Source of the DNA: Thiodiazotropha sp040791665 | GTDB lineage: Bacteria; Pseudomonadota; Gammaproteobacteria; Chromatiales; Chromatiaceae | Direction of reading: 5' to 3' | NCBI GenBank assembly: GCA_040791665.1 | Contig: JBFNNX010000013.1 | Location: 124,001 to 188,000 of the forward strand | DNA length: 64,000 nucleotides | Shown: positions 33,029 through 42,080 of the stretch, piece by piece | Layout: each line of letters begins with the position of its first letter | How positions within the stretch are numbered: the stretch's first letter is position 1 | Translations under genes and position numbers: made by a program | The notes under the pieces: generated by a model | Told to the model about the DNA's origin: nothing | The model's input: only the letters and a program-made list of their open reading frames with translations | Database searches by the model: none

Positions 33029-33646
33029 TCAGTCGCTCTGCTGATCCAGCTGCTCTCTACGTTGACGCAGCATCTCGCCCTGACGCCTAGTAATGTGACG
33101 GATCAAGGCATCCTGATCGCTATTGCGGATGAGCGTAAAAGTAATCCTGGTATGATAGGGATAGGCCTCATCTCCATCGATTGCCTCTTCGATGCCAACC
33201 ACCTCGCCGTAGGCGACCACGCCAGTATATGATGGCAAAAGCAGCAGCTTTATCTCTACCAGATTACCGACCTGCAACTTTTCGGTGAGATCCATGGCAA
33301 TGCCGCCGGCACTGAGGTTCACCGAATGGGAGGGCCGATTCAGTAGCTCATTTTCCTGCGCAAGGAAACTCTGTCCGAGTAAATTGACCTTTTCGTCCAA
33401 CGCCTTGAGATAGTCGGCAATATCGGGATCCCGTTGCTCGATACGGTGCAGGGGGGCGGACAGGTGCTGGCTGATGGTCTGGAGCCGGGTCATGACCGTA
33501 AATCTGTCTGTCCCCTGCAATTTATCATCGATGCTTTCAGGTAGCTCGTTCAGGGTGATCACGCGGTAGCTGACCTGTATCGAATCATCGATGCGAAAGA
33601 ATTCTCTGCGTTCATCCTGGGACATTCCGATCTCTTTTTTCGTCAT
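33029..33646 (-). CDS. PilZ-domain protein
   Basis: A 205-residue protein with a PilZ domain in the C-terminal part (the D/N-x-S-x2-G motif seen as NLSAGG near residue 112) and an RREFFRIDD segment near residue 14 that supplies the Arg motif. Both halves of the cyclic-di-GMP site are therefore present, though split by an insert. The gene is last in a set with pomA and pomB, so it probably couples cyclic-di-GMP to the flagellar motor. Confidence 0.82.
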   Translation of the reverse strand: MTKKEIGMSQDERREFFRIDDSIQVSYRVITLNELPESIDDKLQGTDRFTVMTRLQTISQHLSAPLHRIEQRDPDIADYLKALDEKVNLLGQSFLAQENELLNRPSHSVNLSAGGIAMDLTEKLQVGNLVEIKLLLLPSYTGVVAYGEVVGIEEAIDGDEAYPYHTRITFTLIRNSDQDALIRHITRRQGEMLRQRREQLDQQSD

Positions 33647-33672
33647 CTATCAGCACTCCTCTCCAGCTAACA

Positions 33673-34557
33673 CTACTGCTCACTGGCCTTAATCACTTCA
33701 CCGCTATCTTGATCCTCGCCTCGCTGGATCACAAGCTCGACACGCCTGTTTTGTGCCCTGTTTTCACTCGTATCATTGGTTACCAGTGGCTGCGAATCGG
33801 CGAACCCCTGGATGAGAAACCGACCTTCATCAATGCCCGCATTACTCAGCATGGCATGCACAACAGTCACGGCCCGTGCTGACGAGAGCTCCCAATTCGA
33901 GCGAAAGCGTCGAGTGGAAATCGGGATGTTGTCAGTGTGACCGGCAACAATGATCTTACCTGGAGTGTTAGCGATTACATCGGTTATCTTGGATATTACT
34001 TCGAAAAAATCGGGATTGAGGGTTGCCCGACCCGATGGAAATGAACCCTTTTCCTGGATACGGATGATGATTTTTGTATCTTCCGTCTCCACATCCAGCA
34101 ATCCTTCAGAGATTTCGCTGTCCAGCATCTCCTGCAGCTCTTCCGCCTGCTCCTTGACCTCTTCCTCGATCTGGGCCTGCATCGCTGCCTTTGCCACGTC
34201 GATATCGAGTTCCAGCTGCTCCTCGGCCTCGCTGCGTTGATCCTCACTCTGCAGAAAATCCTTGTCCACATCCGTAGTCTGCTGGCGGAGCTCTTGAATC
34301 GGTGTCGGTTCCGGTTTTCCCGGGCTGAATTCCTGCATTATCACGCTGGTGCCCTTAACCACATCCATTACCGGGATTTCACGCTGGACACCGAAGGCAT
34401 CCTTCATGGATTCGGCCATTTTCTTGAATCGTGCGGCATCGATCTCCGCGAATGAGAGCAGCAAAACGAAGAAACACATCAGTAGCGACATCAGATCGGC
34501 GAAGGTCGCCAACCACGGCGGCAGGCCGTCTGGGCATTTCGGGCATTCGTCCGCCAT
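33673..34557 (-). CDS. pomB: Flagellar stator protein PomB/MotB
   Basis: A 294-residue protein with a short cytoplasmic N-terminus, one TM helix containing the ion-binding Asp (FADLMSLLMCFFVLLLSFAE, Asp 21), a plug, and a C-terminal OmpA peptidoglycan-binding domain (about 170-285, VAGHTDNIPIS...NWELSSARA). The TM sequence is of the PomB kind, so sodium coupling is more likely than proton coupling, but that is an inference. It overlaps no gene and follows pomA by 4 bases. Confidence 0.9.
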   Translation of the reverse strand: MADECPKCPDGLPPWLATFADLMSLLMCFFVLLLSFAEIDAARFKKMAESMKDAFGVQREIPVMDVVKGTSVIMQEFSPGKPEPTPIQELRQQTTDVDKDFLQSEDQRSEAEEQLELDIDVAKAAMQAQIEEEVKEQAEELQEMLDSEISEGLLDVETEDTKIIIRIQEKGSFPSGRATLNPDFFEVISKITDVIANTPGKIIVAGHTDNIPISTRRFRSNWELSSARAVTVVHAMLSNAGIDEGRFLIQGFADSQPLVTNDTSENRAQNRRVELVIQRGEDQDSGEVIKASEQ

Positions 34558-34561
34558 TTGA

Positions 34562-35320
34562 TCAGGCTTCCTGAACCGGACGCTTACCGGTTGGGAGATA
34601 AGTGCTCAACAGCTGTTCCAGCACCCGTGGATTCATACCCTCCTGGATGCCAGAGATTGTTTCCATGATCAGTGACTTGTTGGTCTTCTCCATCGCACTG
34701 GCCCGGGCCAGTTTGTCAGAAATGGGTTGTGCGAAGGCATTCGCGATAACGGCACCGTAGAGGGTTGTCAGCAAGGCTACTGCCATGGCGGGCCCGATAC
34801 TGGCCGGATCCGACATATTCGCCAGCATCTGCACCAAACCTACCAGTGTGCCGATCATTCCCATGGCCGGTGCCATGGTAGCCATATTCTTGAACATGGT
34901 CTGGCCGACTTCGTGGCGCTGAATTGTCAGATCGATATCCTTGGTCAACAACTTATTGACCAACACCGGATCATGACCGTCCACGCACAGGCCGATACCT
35001 TGCTGGAGGAATGGATTACCGATCTCCTGCCCCTCCAGGGCCAACAATCCGTTTTTCCGTGCAATGTCAGCCAGCTCAACCGCCTCTTCGATGAGTTTTT
35101 TAGGGTCGTCGGTCTTATAGAAAAAGGCCTTCATACCGATACTGAAGGAGCCGAGAAAGTCACCCAGGGAAACCTGCATCAAAGTCACCATGAATGTTCC
35201 GCCTACAACAATCAATAGGGAAGGAATATTCACAAACAGCATCACATCGCCACCCGAAGCAATTGCTCCAATAATGATGCCGAAACCACCCAATAGGCCA
35301 ACCAGAGTAGCAATATCCAC
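34562..35320 (-). CDS. pomA: Flagellar stator protein PomA/MotA
   Basis: A 252-residue membrane protein with four TM helices (7-28, 36-55, 148-172, 180-203), the cytoplasmic loop containing residues that touch FliG, and the MATMAPAMGMIGTLVGLVQML stretch with the PAMAVALLTTLYG helix. Pairs with PomB to form the ion-conducting stator. No other flagellar gene is in the window. Confidence 0.93.
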   Translation of the reverse strand: MDIATLVGLLGGFGIIIGAIASGGDVMLFVNIPSLLIVVGGTFMVTLMQVSLGDFLGSFSIGMKAFFYKTDDPKKLIEEAVELADIARKNGLLALEGQEIGNPFLQQGIGLCVDGHDPVLVNKLLTKDIDLTIQRHEVGQTMFKNMATMAPAMGMIGTLVGLVQMLANMSDPASIGPAMAVALLTTLYGAVIANAFAQPISDKLARASAMEKTNKSLIMETISGIQEGMNPRVLEQLLSTYLPTGKRPVQEA

Positions 35321-35577
35321 TTAATTATTTCTCCGAATCCCCGTAGCTTATTTATGCATCTTTGAAAAGCTGGCTGAGAGTAACCCGTCCCGGGTCAGTC
35401 ACAGGAGTTGCATTAAGATTCCAATCTGTTTGTTTTAGCGGTAGGAAATGGTCAAACTTTAATTCCTCAAAACCCTTGAGGCGTTCACTCCGTAAGTCAT
35501 TCGAATCAGCACTGGATTGCTGAAAAACACGCTATCATGTGCTGAATTGTTACAAAAAATTTTAAATTACCGCCAAT

Positions 35578-36426
35578 ATGTCAAAAGAAAAAAGTGTACT
35601 CATATCCGGCTGTTCCAGTGGTATAGGCCGTTGCGTCGCAGCTGGACTAAAAGGCCGCGGTTACCGCGTTTTTGCCAGTGCCCGCAAGGAGGAGGATGTG
35701 GCCGATTTGCAGCGACAGGGATTCGAATCACTACAGCTCGATCTCGATGACAGCAGGTCCATCGATCGGGCCGTGGACCAGGTGTTACAAAAAACCGACG
35801 GACGTCTCTATGCCCTCTTCAACAATGGCGCATACGGTCAGCCTGGAGCAGTCGAGGACCTGAGCCGCGAGGTGTTGCGGCAGCAGTTTGAAACCAATCT
35901 TTTCGGTTGGCACGAACTGACTTGCCGGATCATACCCGCTATGCGCAGTCAGGCAGAGGGGCGAATCATTCAAAACAGTTCCATTTTGGGTTTTATCACT
36001 CTGCCCTATCGTGGTGCCTACGTGGCCAGTAAATATGCCCTGGAGGGATTAAGCGACACCCTGCGCTTGGAGCTTGCAGGGAGCGGTATCTACGTCTCAC
36101 TGATTGAACCGGGACCGATCGAAAGCAGGTTTCGGGAAAATGCCCATACTATGTTTCTGAAATATATCGACAGCATCCATTCAGTCCATCGGCAATATTA
36201 CCAGGCATTGATAAATCGTCTTGAAAAACAGGGACCTGCCGCTCCCTTTACCCTGCCAGCCGAAGCGGTGCTGAAAAAAGTCATCCATGCTCTGGAGAGT
36301 AACAGGCCCAAACCGCGCTATCACGTAACCTTTCCTACCCATCTGTTCGCGATTCTGCGGCGACTGCTGAGCAGTCGCGCCATGGATCGTACCCTTCTCA
36401 GGACGGGTGGAAACGGCAGACGCTGA
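35578..36426 (+). CDS. Short-chain dehydrogenase/reductase
   Basis: A 282-residue classical SDR with the NAD(P) motif SGCSSGIG (TGxxxGxG form, first Gly replaced by Ser, residues 10-17), NNGAY in place of NNAG, and the active-site YVASKYA (Tyr-x3-Lys). The C-terminal part includes a conserved VSLIEPGPI stretch. Substrate is unknown; the set of residues is typical of SDRs acting on lipids or sterol-like compounds. Confidence 0.88.
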   Translation: MSKEKSVLISGCSSGIGRCVAAGLKGRGYRVFASARKEEDVADLQRQGFESLQLDLDDSRSIDRAVDQVLQKTDGRLYALFNNGAYGQPGAVEDLSREVLRQQFETNLFGWHELTCRIIPAMRSQAEGRIIQNSSILGFITLPYRGAYVASKYALEGLSDTLRLELAGSGIYVSLIEPGPIESRFRENAHTMFLKYIDSIHSVHRQYYQALINRLEKQGPAAPFTLPAEAVLKKVIHALESNRPKPRYHVTFPTHLFAILRRLLSSRAMDRTLLRTGGNGRR

Positions 36427-36516
36427 TAAGGCCATCAAAGATTCCAGGTTGAAGCGGGAAGCCTTTGTATGACATCATCCTTGCCCCTTTCCTAACCTTG
36501 TTGGCCTGCGTGAATT

Positions 36517-37155
36517 ATGTCGAATGAGATCCCAACCCCCATTGAGATCAATTTGCACCAAAAATCCCGCCTTCTGGCACTGCGGTTTTCCGATGGAATG
36601 AGTTTTGAACTCCCTTGTGAGTATCTGCGTGTCTTCTCCACGGCGGCGGAGGTCAAAGCAAGCGATTTACCCGTCACAGGAAAGGAATCGGTCAACATCG
36701 TTAAAATAGAACCTCAGGGTCAGTATGCCATACGCCTTATCTTCGATGATGGACACGATACTGGAATCTACTCATGGGAAACGCTCCATAAGTTGGGCGT
36801 CGAGCAAGAGAAGAACTGGAACAATTATCTCGAAAAGTTAAAAACCGTAGGCTACACACGCCAGGAAAGCGGACAGGAGGAACGCAAGATCAAACTCTAC
36901 TATTTCTCCTGGCTGGCCGACAAAATGGGCAAGCAGAGTGAAGAGCTGGTATTGCCAGCTTCAGTGACAACCATTTCTGAGCTACTGAAGTTACTCGCAA
37001 ACCGTCGGCACCAGGTCGCTCAAATCTTCGATGAATCGCTTTTAAGGCCTACTGTCAATAAGCAGTTTGCCGAGTTTTTCACCCGTCTTGAAGATGGCGA
37101 TGAGATTGCATTGGTACCCAATCGTCCGACACCACCCGCAACACCCGATCTTTAG
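36517..37155 (+). CDS. DUF971-MoaD fusion protein
   Basis: A 212-residue protein of two parts. Residues 1-105 match DUF971 (IEINLHQKSRLLALRFSDG, then LPCEYLRVFSTAAEV and DGHDTGIYSWETLHKLG). Residues 125-205 match the MoaD/ThiS ubiquitin-like fold (IKLYYFSWLADKMG, then VNKQFAEFF, then DGDEIALVP). MoaD normally ends in Gly-Gly, which is activated and carries sulfur; here the end is PTPPATPDL, so it cannot be a standard sulfur carrier. DUF971 genes elsewhere occur beside Fe-S or molybdenum cofactor genes, but none is adjacent here. Confidence 0.8.
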   Translation: MSNEIPTPIEINLHQKSRLLALRFSDGMSFELPCEYLRVFSTAAEVKASDLPVTGKESVNIVKIEPQGQYAIRLIFDDGHDTGIYSWETLHKLGVEQEKNWNNYLEKLKTVGYTRQESGQEERKIKLYYFSWLADKMGKQSEELVLPASVTTISELLKLLANRRHQVAQIFDESLLRPTVNKQFAEFFTRLEDGDEIALVPNRPTPPATPDL

Positions 37156-37259
37156 CGCTCACCGCAGGGCCGATTGGATCAGTCTCAATAGGCCCTAGCC
37201 AACTGCAATATAGGATTCCGCCTGGAATGTAACAGGTGAGATCCAGGTAAACGGAGAAT

Positions 37260-38213
37260 TCAGTTTAGATCGAAATTGAGTGTTTGCGGCTTTCCATTGC
37301 GAACGATTTCGACCTGAATGCTCTTCACATCCTTCAGTTTTTGCATCAGCTTCATCGCCTCCTTGTCATTGGACAAGGCAACGCCGTTCACAGAGGTCAC
37401 CAGATCCGAGGGCCGCACACCCAATTGGTTATAGAGTTCGCGATTCTTCTGCGGTAATATTCGATATCCCTTCATGCCCTCCCTGGATTTAACGGGCACA
37501 AAACGAACATATTCAAAAATCTTCAACGGTTCGTTGCGCAACAGATTACTATACTTCTTCAGATTCTTGCTTGTACCGCCGGCTGTGGCTCCCGGGCCGA
37601 AACCCGCTTGTGAAGAGCGGCTTTTGGCCTTTGTGCTATTCCGGGAATTCGTTACGGATCTCGGTTTCGATACCTTGGGAAAACGTAGCACTTCCGACTG
37701 CCCATTCCTCAACAATACCACCCGATCTTCGAACACGGCCTGCAAGGTAACACCCGACATGACTGCATTGCCGACTTTATAGTATTTTTGCACGTTACCC
37801 GATGTCCCGATGATGGCTTCTCCCTTTTCAGCTTCGTCAGCCACAAAAACTCCATGCAGTGTCAAGTTGAGTCGGGTTTCCGGTGCCTTGGTATCGATTT
37901 TCTTTACCGTCTTGGCAGCCCCAGCAACACCAAAAAGGTGGAGTTTCGCCACACTGTCGAGTTGATTGGAGGTCATCTTCCGCTGGTTGTTCGGCGTGGT
38001 TTTAACTCCCTGTGGTTGCGTCTTCTGTTGAATCTCGGGTGCAGGTATCAGGCTCCATGTGATTTCCGCGGCACGCCAACTGATCAGTAAAACCAGTATC
38101 AACGCCACTGCCACCGGCAATTGCTTGGTGAGTAGCTTCTCCAGCCATTTAGGGGCTGTCTTTTCGGACATCCAGTCGTTGAAATAGCTTTGAGCCTGTG
38201 TTGCGATGTTCAT
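37260..38213 (-). CDS. gspC: Type II secretion system protein GspC
   Basis: A 317-residue protein with one TM helix (about 30-50), the WSLIPAPE motif of GspC, a homology-region domain (about 90-185) and a C-terminal PDZ domain (about 235-315, LGVRPSDLVTSVNGVALSND). GspC links the inner-membrane platform to the secretin GspD and selects substrates. No other gsp gene lies in the window. It follows dedD. Confidence 0.87.
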   Translation of the reverse strand: MNIATQAQSYFNDWMSEKTAPKWLEKLLTKQLPVAVALILVLLISWRAAEITWSLIPAPEIQQKTQPQGVKTTPNNQRKMTSNQLDSVAKLHLFGVAGAAKTVKKIDTKAPETRLNLTLHGVFVADEAEKGEAIIGTSGNVQKYYKVGNAVMSGVTLQAVFEDRVVLLRNGQSEVLRFPKVSKPRSVTNSRNSTKAKSRSSQAGFGPGATAGGTSKNLKKYSNLLRNEPLKIFEYVRFVPVKSREGMKGYRILPQKNRELYNQLGVRPSDLVTSVNGVALSNDKEAMKLMQKLKDVKSIQVEIVRNGKPQTLNFDLN

Positions 38214-38233
38214 CTATCTCCCCGTATGCCCGG

Positions 38234-38818
38234 TTATTCCTTGATTTCCGGGTACCGCATCAGCTTTGGGTTAAGTTTGAATGCTGTCTTTATCTTAGCA
38301 AGCATTTTTTCAGCCAGTCTGTGATCCACCTCCGGCCCGACCCTGATACGGTAGTGGAGTTTACCGTTCAACCTGACCTTTTCCATCTGCGCCGGCAGAT
38401 CAGCCTTACGCAGACGTTCGACCAGGTTTTTGGCATTTTTCTCATTCGTAAGGCTGGCGACCTGGATCATCCATGCAGTCGGCGATGGTCTAGTTGATGC
38501 ATTCTCGGTTACTTTCACAGGCTTAGATACAGGCGGCTTAATCTCCTTTGCGACAGTCGGCTCCGGCTTGGAGACCTTCTGGGGTTCCGACTTTGTTGGT
38601 GGAGGCGCCGGCGTCGGTTCAGCCGCTCTATGCGGCTGAATCCTCTTTTCCGGCGTGGATTTCTTGAGCGCCGGTTTGACTGGAATGGTGTGATCCGAAA
38701 CGGTGCGCCTCTCAACTGGCTCTTCAATGAGCATGGGCACGAAAATAACGACCAATGCAACAAGCACCGCGCCACCCAGTAATCGCTGTTTGAGTCTCTC
38801 CTCCAATCCCATATTCAC
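38234..38818 (-). CDS. dedD: SPOR-domain protein DedD
   Basis: A 194-residue inner-membrane protein with one TM helix (about 15-33), a Pro/Lys/Glu-rich linker and a SPOR domain (about 115-190, WMIQVASLTNEKNAKNLVERLRK), which binds denuded glycan at the septum. It follows folC, the typical gammaproteobacterial order. Confidence 0.9.
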   Translation of the reverse strand: MNMGLEERLKQRLLGGAVLVALVVIFVPMLIEEPVERRTVSDHTIPVKPALKKSTPEKRIQPHRAAEPTPAPPPTKSEPQKVSKPEPTVAKEIKPPVSKPVKVTENASTRPSPTAWMIQVASLTNEKNAKNLVERLRKADLPAQMEKVRLNGKLHYRIRVGPEVDHRLAEKMLAKIKTAFKLNPKLMRYPEIKE

Positions 38819-38914
38819 TATTCCAGCTTACGATTCAGTGACAAGTCGAACATGCTTCAAGAATTCAGGCCACGCCTGTTCAGCCAAGTATATCAGCTCA
38901 ACTCCGGATAACCC

Positions 38915-40183
38915 TCATGACAAGTTCAAATTGTGCATAGCCTCTCCCACAATCAGAAAAGAGCCGAAGATCAGGATCAAATCCTGGGGATCAGCCCGAT
39001 CATTACAGGCCCGGTAAGCCTCTGAAAAGCTGCGATGACAACTGATAGGTTGCTTCACCCCCTCCTGTCTCAGGTTGTCGGCAAGCTGTTCTGCCTTGCG
39101 ACCCCGCCAGCCGTTCAAATCGAGCAGATGCCAACTCGCCAGCTGCGGTCCAATCAATTGGGCTGCATCGGCCGCATTCTTGTCCTGCAACATCCCGAAC
39201 AGTGCATGTATACGTCCCTGCCAGTTCAATTGAGTCAAGGCATCACGCAATGTCTCCAATGATTGCCTGTTATGGGCGACATCCAATAACAATGCAGGCG
39301 TATCGGGTACGAAATGTAATCGCCCCGCCAACCTGACATCCCGCAGCCCCTTGGCGATGATATCCTCATGCAGCGGAAAATGGTTTTGCAGCAGATGACA
39401 GACCATCACAACCGCACTGGCATTCAAAAGCTGCTTGCTACCAGTCAAACCGGGTTCCGGGAGTTCCAACTCAACCCCGTTCGGCCCCGACCAGCACCAG
39501 CCAATATTGCATGTCTGATGATTGAAATCCTTTCCGAACCGGTAGATATCGGCTTCCAATTGGTCAGCATGATCGAGTACCGACCGTGGCATGGCCGGAT
39601 CTGCCAATACCACAGGTTTACGACTGCGTATGATACCCGCCTTCTCCCTGCCGATTGATTCAACATCATTCCCAAGCCAATCGGTATGGTCAAAATCGAT
39701 AGTGGTGATCAAGGCAACATCCGCGTCGATAATATTTACCGCATCGAGACGACCACCAAGCCCTACCTCCAGAATCACCAGATCCGGTTTCGCCGCAGCG
39801 AAACAGATCAGTGCCGCCAAGGTAGCGAACTCAAAATAGCTCAAACTTATCTGCTCCCTTGCCTGATCGATCATCTCAAAGGCACGGCATAGCTGCCGGT
39901 CGGAAACCGGTTCACCATTTAAGCGAATACGTTCGTTGTAGCGGACGAGATGCGGCGAGGTGAAGCTGCCGATATGGATGCCTGCCTGGAGGTATATCGA
40001 TTCAAGCATGGCTACACAAGAGCCTTTGCCATTGGTGCCGGCCACCGTCACGACCTGCGCCTGGAATCCCTCCGGTTGCAGTCGCTGCCAGACGGTCTTA
40101 ATCCGCTGCAAACCCAGGTCGATCTCTCTTGGATGCAGATTTGCCTGCCAGTCGAGCCATTGATCCAAGGTTTCAAAGCGCAC
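38915..40183 (-). CDS. folC: Folylpolyglutamate/dihydrofolate synthase
   Basis: A 422-residue Mur-ligase-like enzyme with the ATP motif VAGTNGKGS (about 47-55), GSFTSPHLVRYNERI, LEVGLGGRLDAVN, the DFDHTDWLG segment and a C-terminal domain (LLDVAHNRQSLETL). It adds glutamate residues to folate. It is downstream of accD. Confidence 0.95.
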   Translation of the reverse strand: MRFETLDQWLDWQANLHPREIDLGLQRIKTVWQRLQPEGFQAQVVTVAGTNGKGSCVAMLESIYLQAGIHIGSFTSPHLVRYNERIRLNGEPVSDRQLCRAFEMIDQAREQISLSYFEFATLAALICFAAAKPDLVILEVGLGGRLDAVNIIDADVALITTIDFDHTDWLGNDVESIGREKAGIIRSRKPVVLADPAMPRSVLDHADQLEADIYRFGKDFNHQTCNIGWCWSGPNGVELELPEPGLTGSKQLLNASAVVMVCHLLQNHFPLHEDIIAKGLRDVRLAGRLHFVPDTPALLLDVAHNRQSLETLRDALTQLNWQGRIHALFGMLQDKNAADAAQLIGPQLASWHLLDLNGWRGRKAEQLADNLRQEGVKQPISCHRSFSEAYRACNDRADPQDLILIFGSFLIVGEAMHNLNLS

Positions 40184-40316
40184 CGTTGAGACTCCACCGA
40201 CCTATATTGCAAACCATCAACAAGGTAACAAACAATTTATATTTATGATTTACAATCAATAACTTAATTTAGAAAAACCCATGACTGGGGATATGTCTGG
40301 CGTTCTGCTGCAATAC

Positions 40317-40328
40317 GGCCTTAAGGCC
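40317..40328. repeat. 12-base perfect palindrome GGCCTTAAGGCC
   Basis: Located just after the accD stop, in the gap to folC. A self-complementary site without a loop; possible protein binding site or hairpin remnant. Confidence 0.3.
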
Positions 40329-40333
40329 AGTCA

Positions 40334-41194
40334 TCAGGCCCTTGGCTTATTCAGCAGGATGCTGAGCAAATCGGCAATACGGTTTCGCATATCCCGGCGG
40401 TCAATGATCATATCGATGGCGCCATGATCGAGTAGAAATTCACTGCGTTGAAAACCTTCGGGAAGCTTTTCGCGCACTGTCTGCTCAATAACCCGGGGGC
40501 CTGCGAAACCGATCAAGGCATTGGGCTCTGCCACATTTATGTCCCCCAGCATCGCCAGGCTGGCCGATACGCCACCCATGGTAGGATCGGTCATCACTGA
40601 GATAAAGGGCAGTCCGCGCTTTTGCAGTCGTTCAAGTGCGGCACTTGTCTTGGCCATCTGCATCAACGAGAAGAGCGACTCCTGCATCCTCGCACCGCCA
40701 CTGGCTGAAAAACAGACCAAGGGTGTGTGCCTCTCCAAGGCCATGTTGACAGCTCGCACGAAGCGTTCACCCACCACCGACCCCATTGAGCCCCCCATAA
40801 AGCTGAACTCAAAGGCGGCAACAACCAAGTCTATGCCTTTCAACTGACCACGCATGGCCACCAGGGCCTCTTTCTCACCTGAACCCTTCTGCGCCTGACT
40901 GATGCGCTCCTTGTATTTTTTACTGTCCTTGAATTTTAAGGGATCCACTGACTCCAGGTTTGCCCCTATCTCCTCCTGGGGTTCCGGATCGAGAAAGGTC
41001 TCAAGACGACGCCTGGCGCCTATCCTGTTGTGATGGTTGCATTTTGGACAGACATCCAGATTCCTTTCCATCTCCGCCCGGTAGAGAATAGCGCTACACC
41101 CCGGACACTTGGCCCAAAGTCCCTCCGGAACCGCACGTTTGTGTCCGGCATCCGTACGGATGCGGCTAGGCATCAGTTTTTCAAACCAACTCAT
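40334..41194 (-). CDS. accD: Acetyl-CoA carboxylase carboxyltransferase subunit beta
   Basis: A 286-residue protein with the N-terminal zinc finger (CPGC and CPKC, about residues 29-54) and a carboxyltransferase domain (GGSMGSVVGERFVRA, ASGGARMQESLFSLMQMAKT). It pairs with AccA to transfer the carboxyl group from biotin to acetyl-CoA, the first step of fatty acid synthesis. Confidence 0.96.
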   Translation of the reverse strand: MSWFEKLMPSRIRTDAGHKRAVPEGLWAKCPGCSAILYRAEMERNLDVCPKCNHHNRIGARRRLETFLDPEPQEEIGANLESVDPLKFKDSKKYKERISQAQKGSGEKEALVAMRGQLKGIDLVVAAFEFSFMGGSMGSVVGERFVRAVNMALERHTPLVCFSASGGARMQESLFSLMQMAKTSAALERLQKRGLPFISVMTDPTMGGVSASLAMLGDINVAEPNALIGFAGPRVIEQTVREKLPEGFQRSEFLLDHGAIDMIIDRRDMRNRIADLLSILLNKPRA

Positions 41195-41227
41195 AAAATG
41201 TACTCGACCTTTTTTTATCTCGTCGTT

Positions 41228-41254
41228 GCCGCTGAATCGATAGATTCAGTCGGC
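41228..41254. repeat. Hairpin between trpA and accD
   Basis: GCCG-CTGAATC-GATA-GATTCAG-T-CGGC: an 11-base-pair stem with one bulged T and a GATA loop. It lies 16 bases after the trpA stop and before accD. No T-run follows on the minus strand, so it may partly separate trp from accD expression. Confidence 0.5.
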
Positions 41255-41270
41255 ATAAGTCTCAGCGTAA

Positions 41271-42080
41271 TCAATTTGCCCGGTCCATCGCCAGTCTCAT
41301 GGATGAGATGACTTCACGCAGTGATGCGCCGATCTTCTCCGGTTCGTCCGCCAGGGCTTCCACACGCGAAACCAGCGCACTGCCGACCACTACGGCATCG
41401 GCAAGCGTTGAAACGGCTGCAGCGGTCTTCGCATCCTTGATGCCGAAGCCGACCCCCACCGGTAGATCGCTTGCTGCACGAATCTCAGCCAGTTTCTCAT
41501 CCAGGGACTGCAGATCCAAATGGCTGGCGCCTGTGACCCCTTTCACGGAGACATAGTAGACGAAGCCTCCAGCCAAGTCACAGATCCGTCGAATGCGATC
41601 AGGTGTACTGGTAGGCGCCACGAGATAGATCTGATCGATCGACCTGGCCTGCAACAGCTGCTGCAGATCCCGGCCCTCTTCAGGCGGAATATCGACTACC
41701 AGTATACCATCCACTCCAGCCTCTGCCGCCTGCGCGGCAAATTCCTCATATCCCATTGTCTCTATAGGATTGAGATAGCCCATCAATATTATCGGTGTTT
41801 CAGCATCGAACTGCCTGAACTGGGCAACCATCTCCAATACATCACGCAGACTGACATGGTATTCCAATGCACGTTCACTGGCCCTCTGGATCACCGGACC
41901 ATCGGCCATGGGATCGGAAAAGGGTACACCCAACTCGATCAGATCCGCACCGGCAGATACCAGATCGTGCATCAGATCGACGGTAATTTCCGGGATCGGG
42001 TCTCCGGCGGTTATAAATGGAATCAGCGCCTTCCTATCCTCCGCCTTGAGCTGCGTGAACCTCTTACCTATCCGACTCAT
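41271..42080 (-). CDS. trpA: Tryptophan synthase alpha chain
   Basis: A 269-residue TIM barrel with IPFITAGDP, the catalytic Glu region DLIELGVPFSDPMADGPVIQ, and the GFGIKDAK phosphate site. It splits indole-3-glycerol phosphate. It overlaps trpB by 4 bases, as in trpBA operons. Confidence 0.96.
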   Translation of the reverse strand: MSRIGKRFTQLKAEDRKALIPFITAGDPIPEITVDLMHDLVSAGADLIELGVPFSDPMADGPVIQRASERALEYHVSLRDVLEMVAQFRQFDAETPIILMGYLNPIETMGYEEFAAQAAEAGVDGILVVDIPPEEGRDLQQLLQARSIDQIYLVAPTSTPDRIRRICDLAGGFVYYVSVKGVTGASHLDLQSLDEKLAEIRAASDLPVGVGFGIKDAKTAAAVSTLADAVVVGSALVSRVEALADEPEKIGASLREVISSMRLAMDRAN

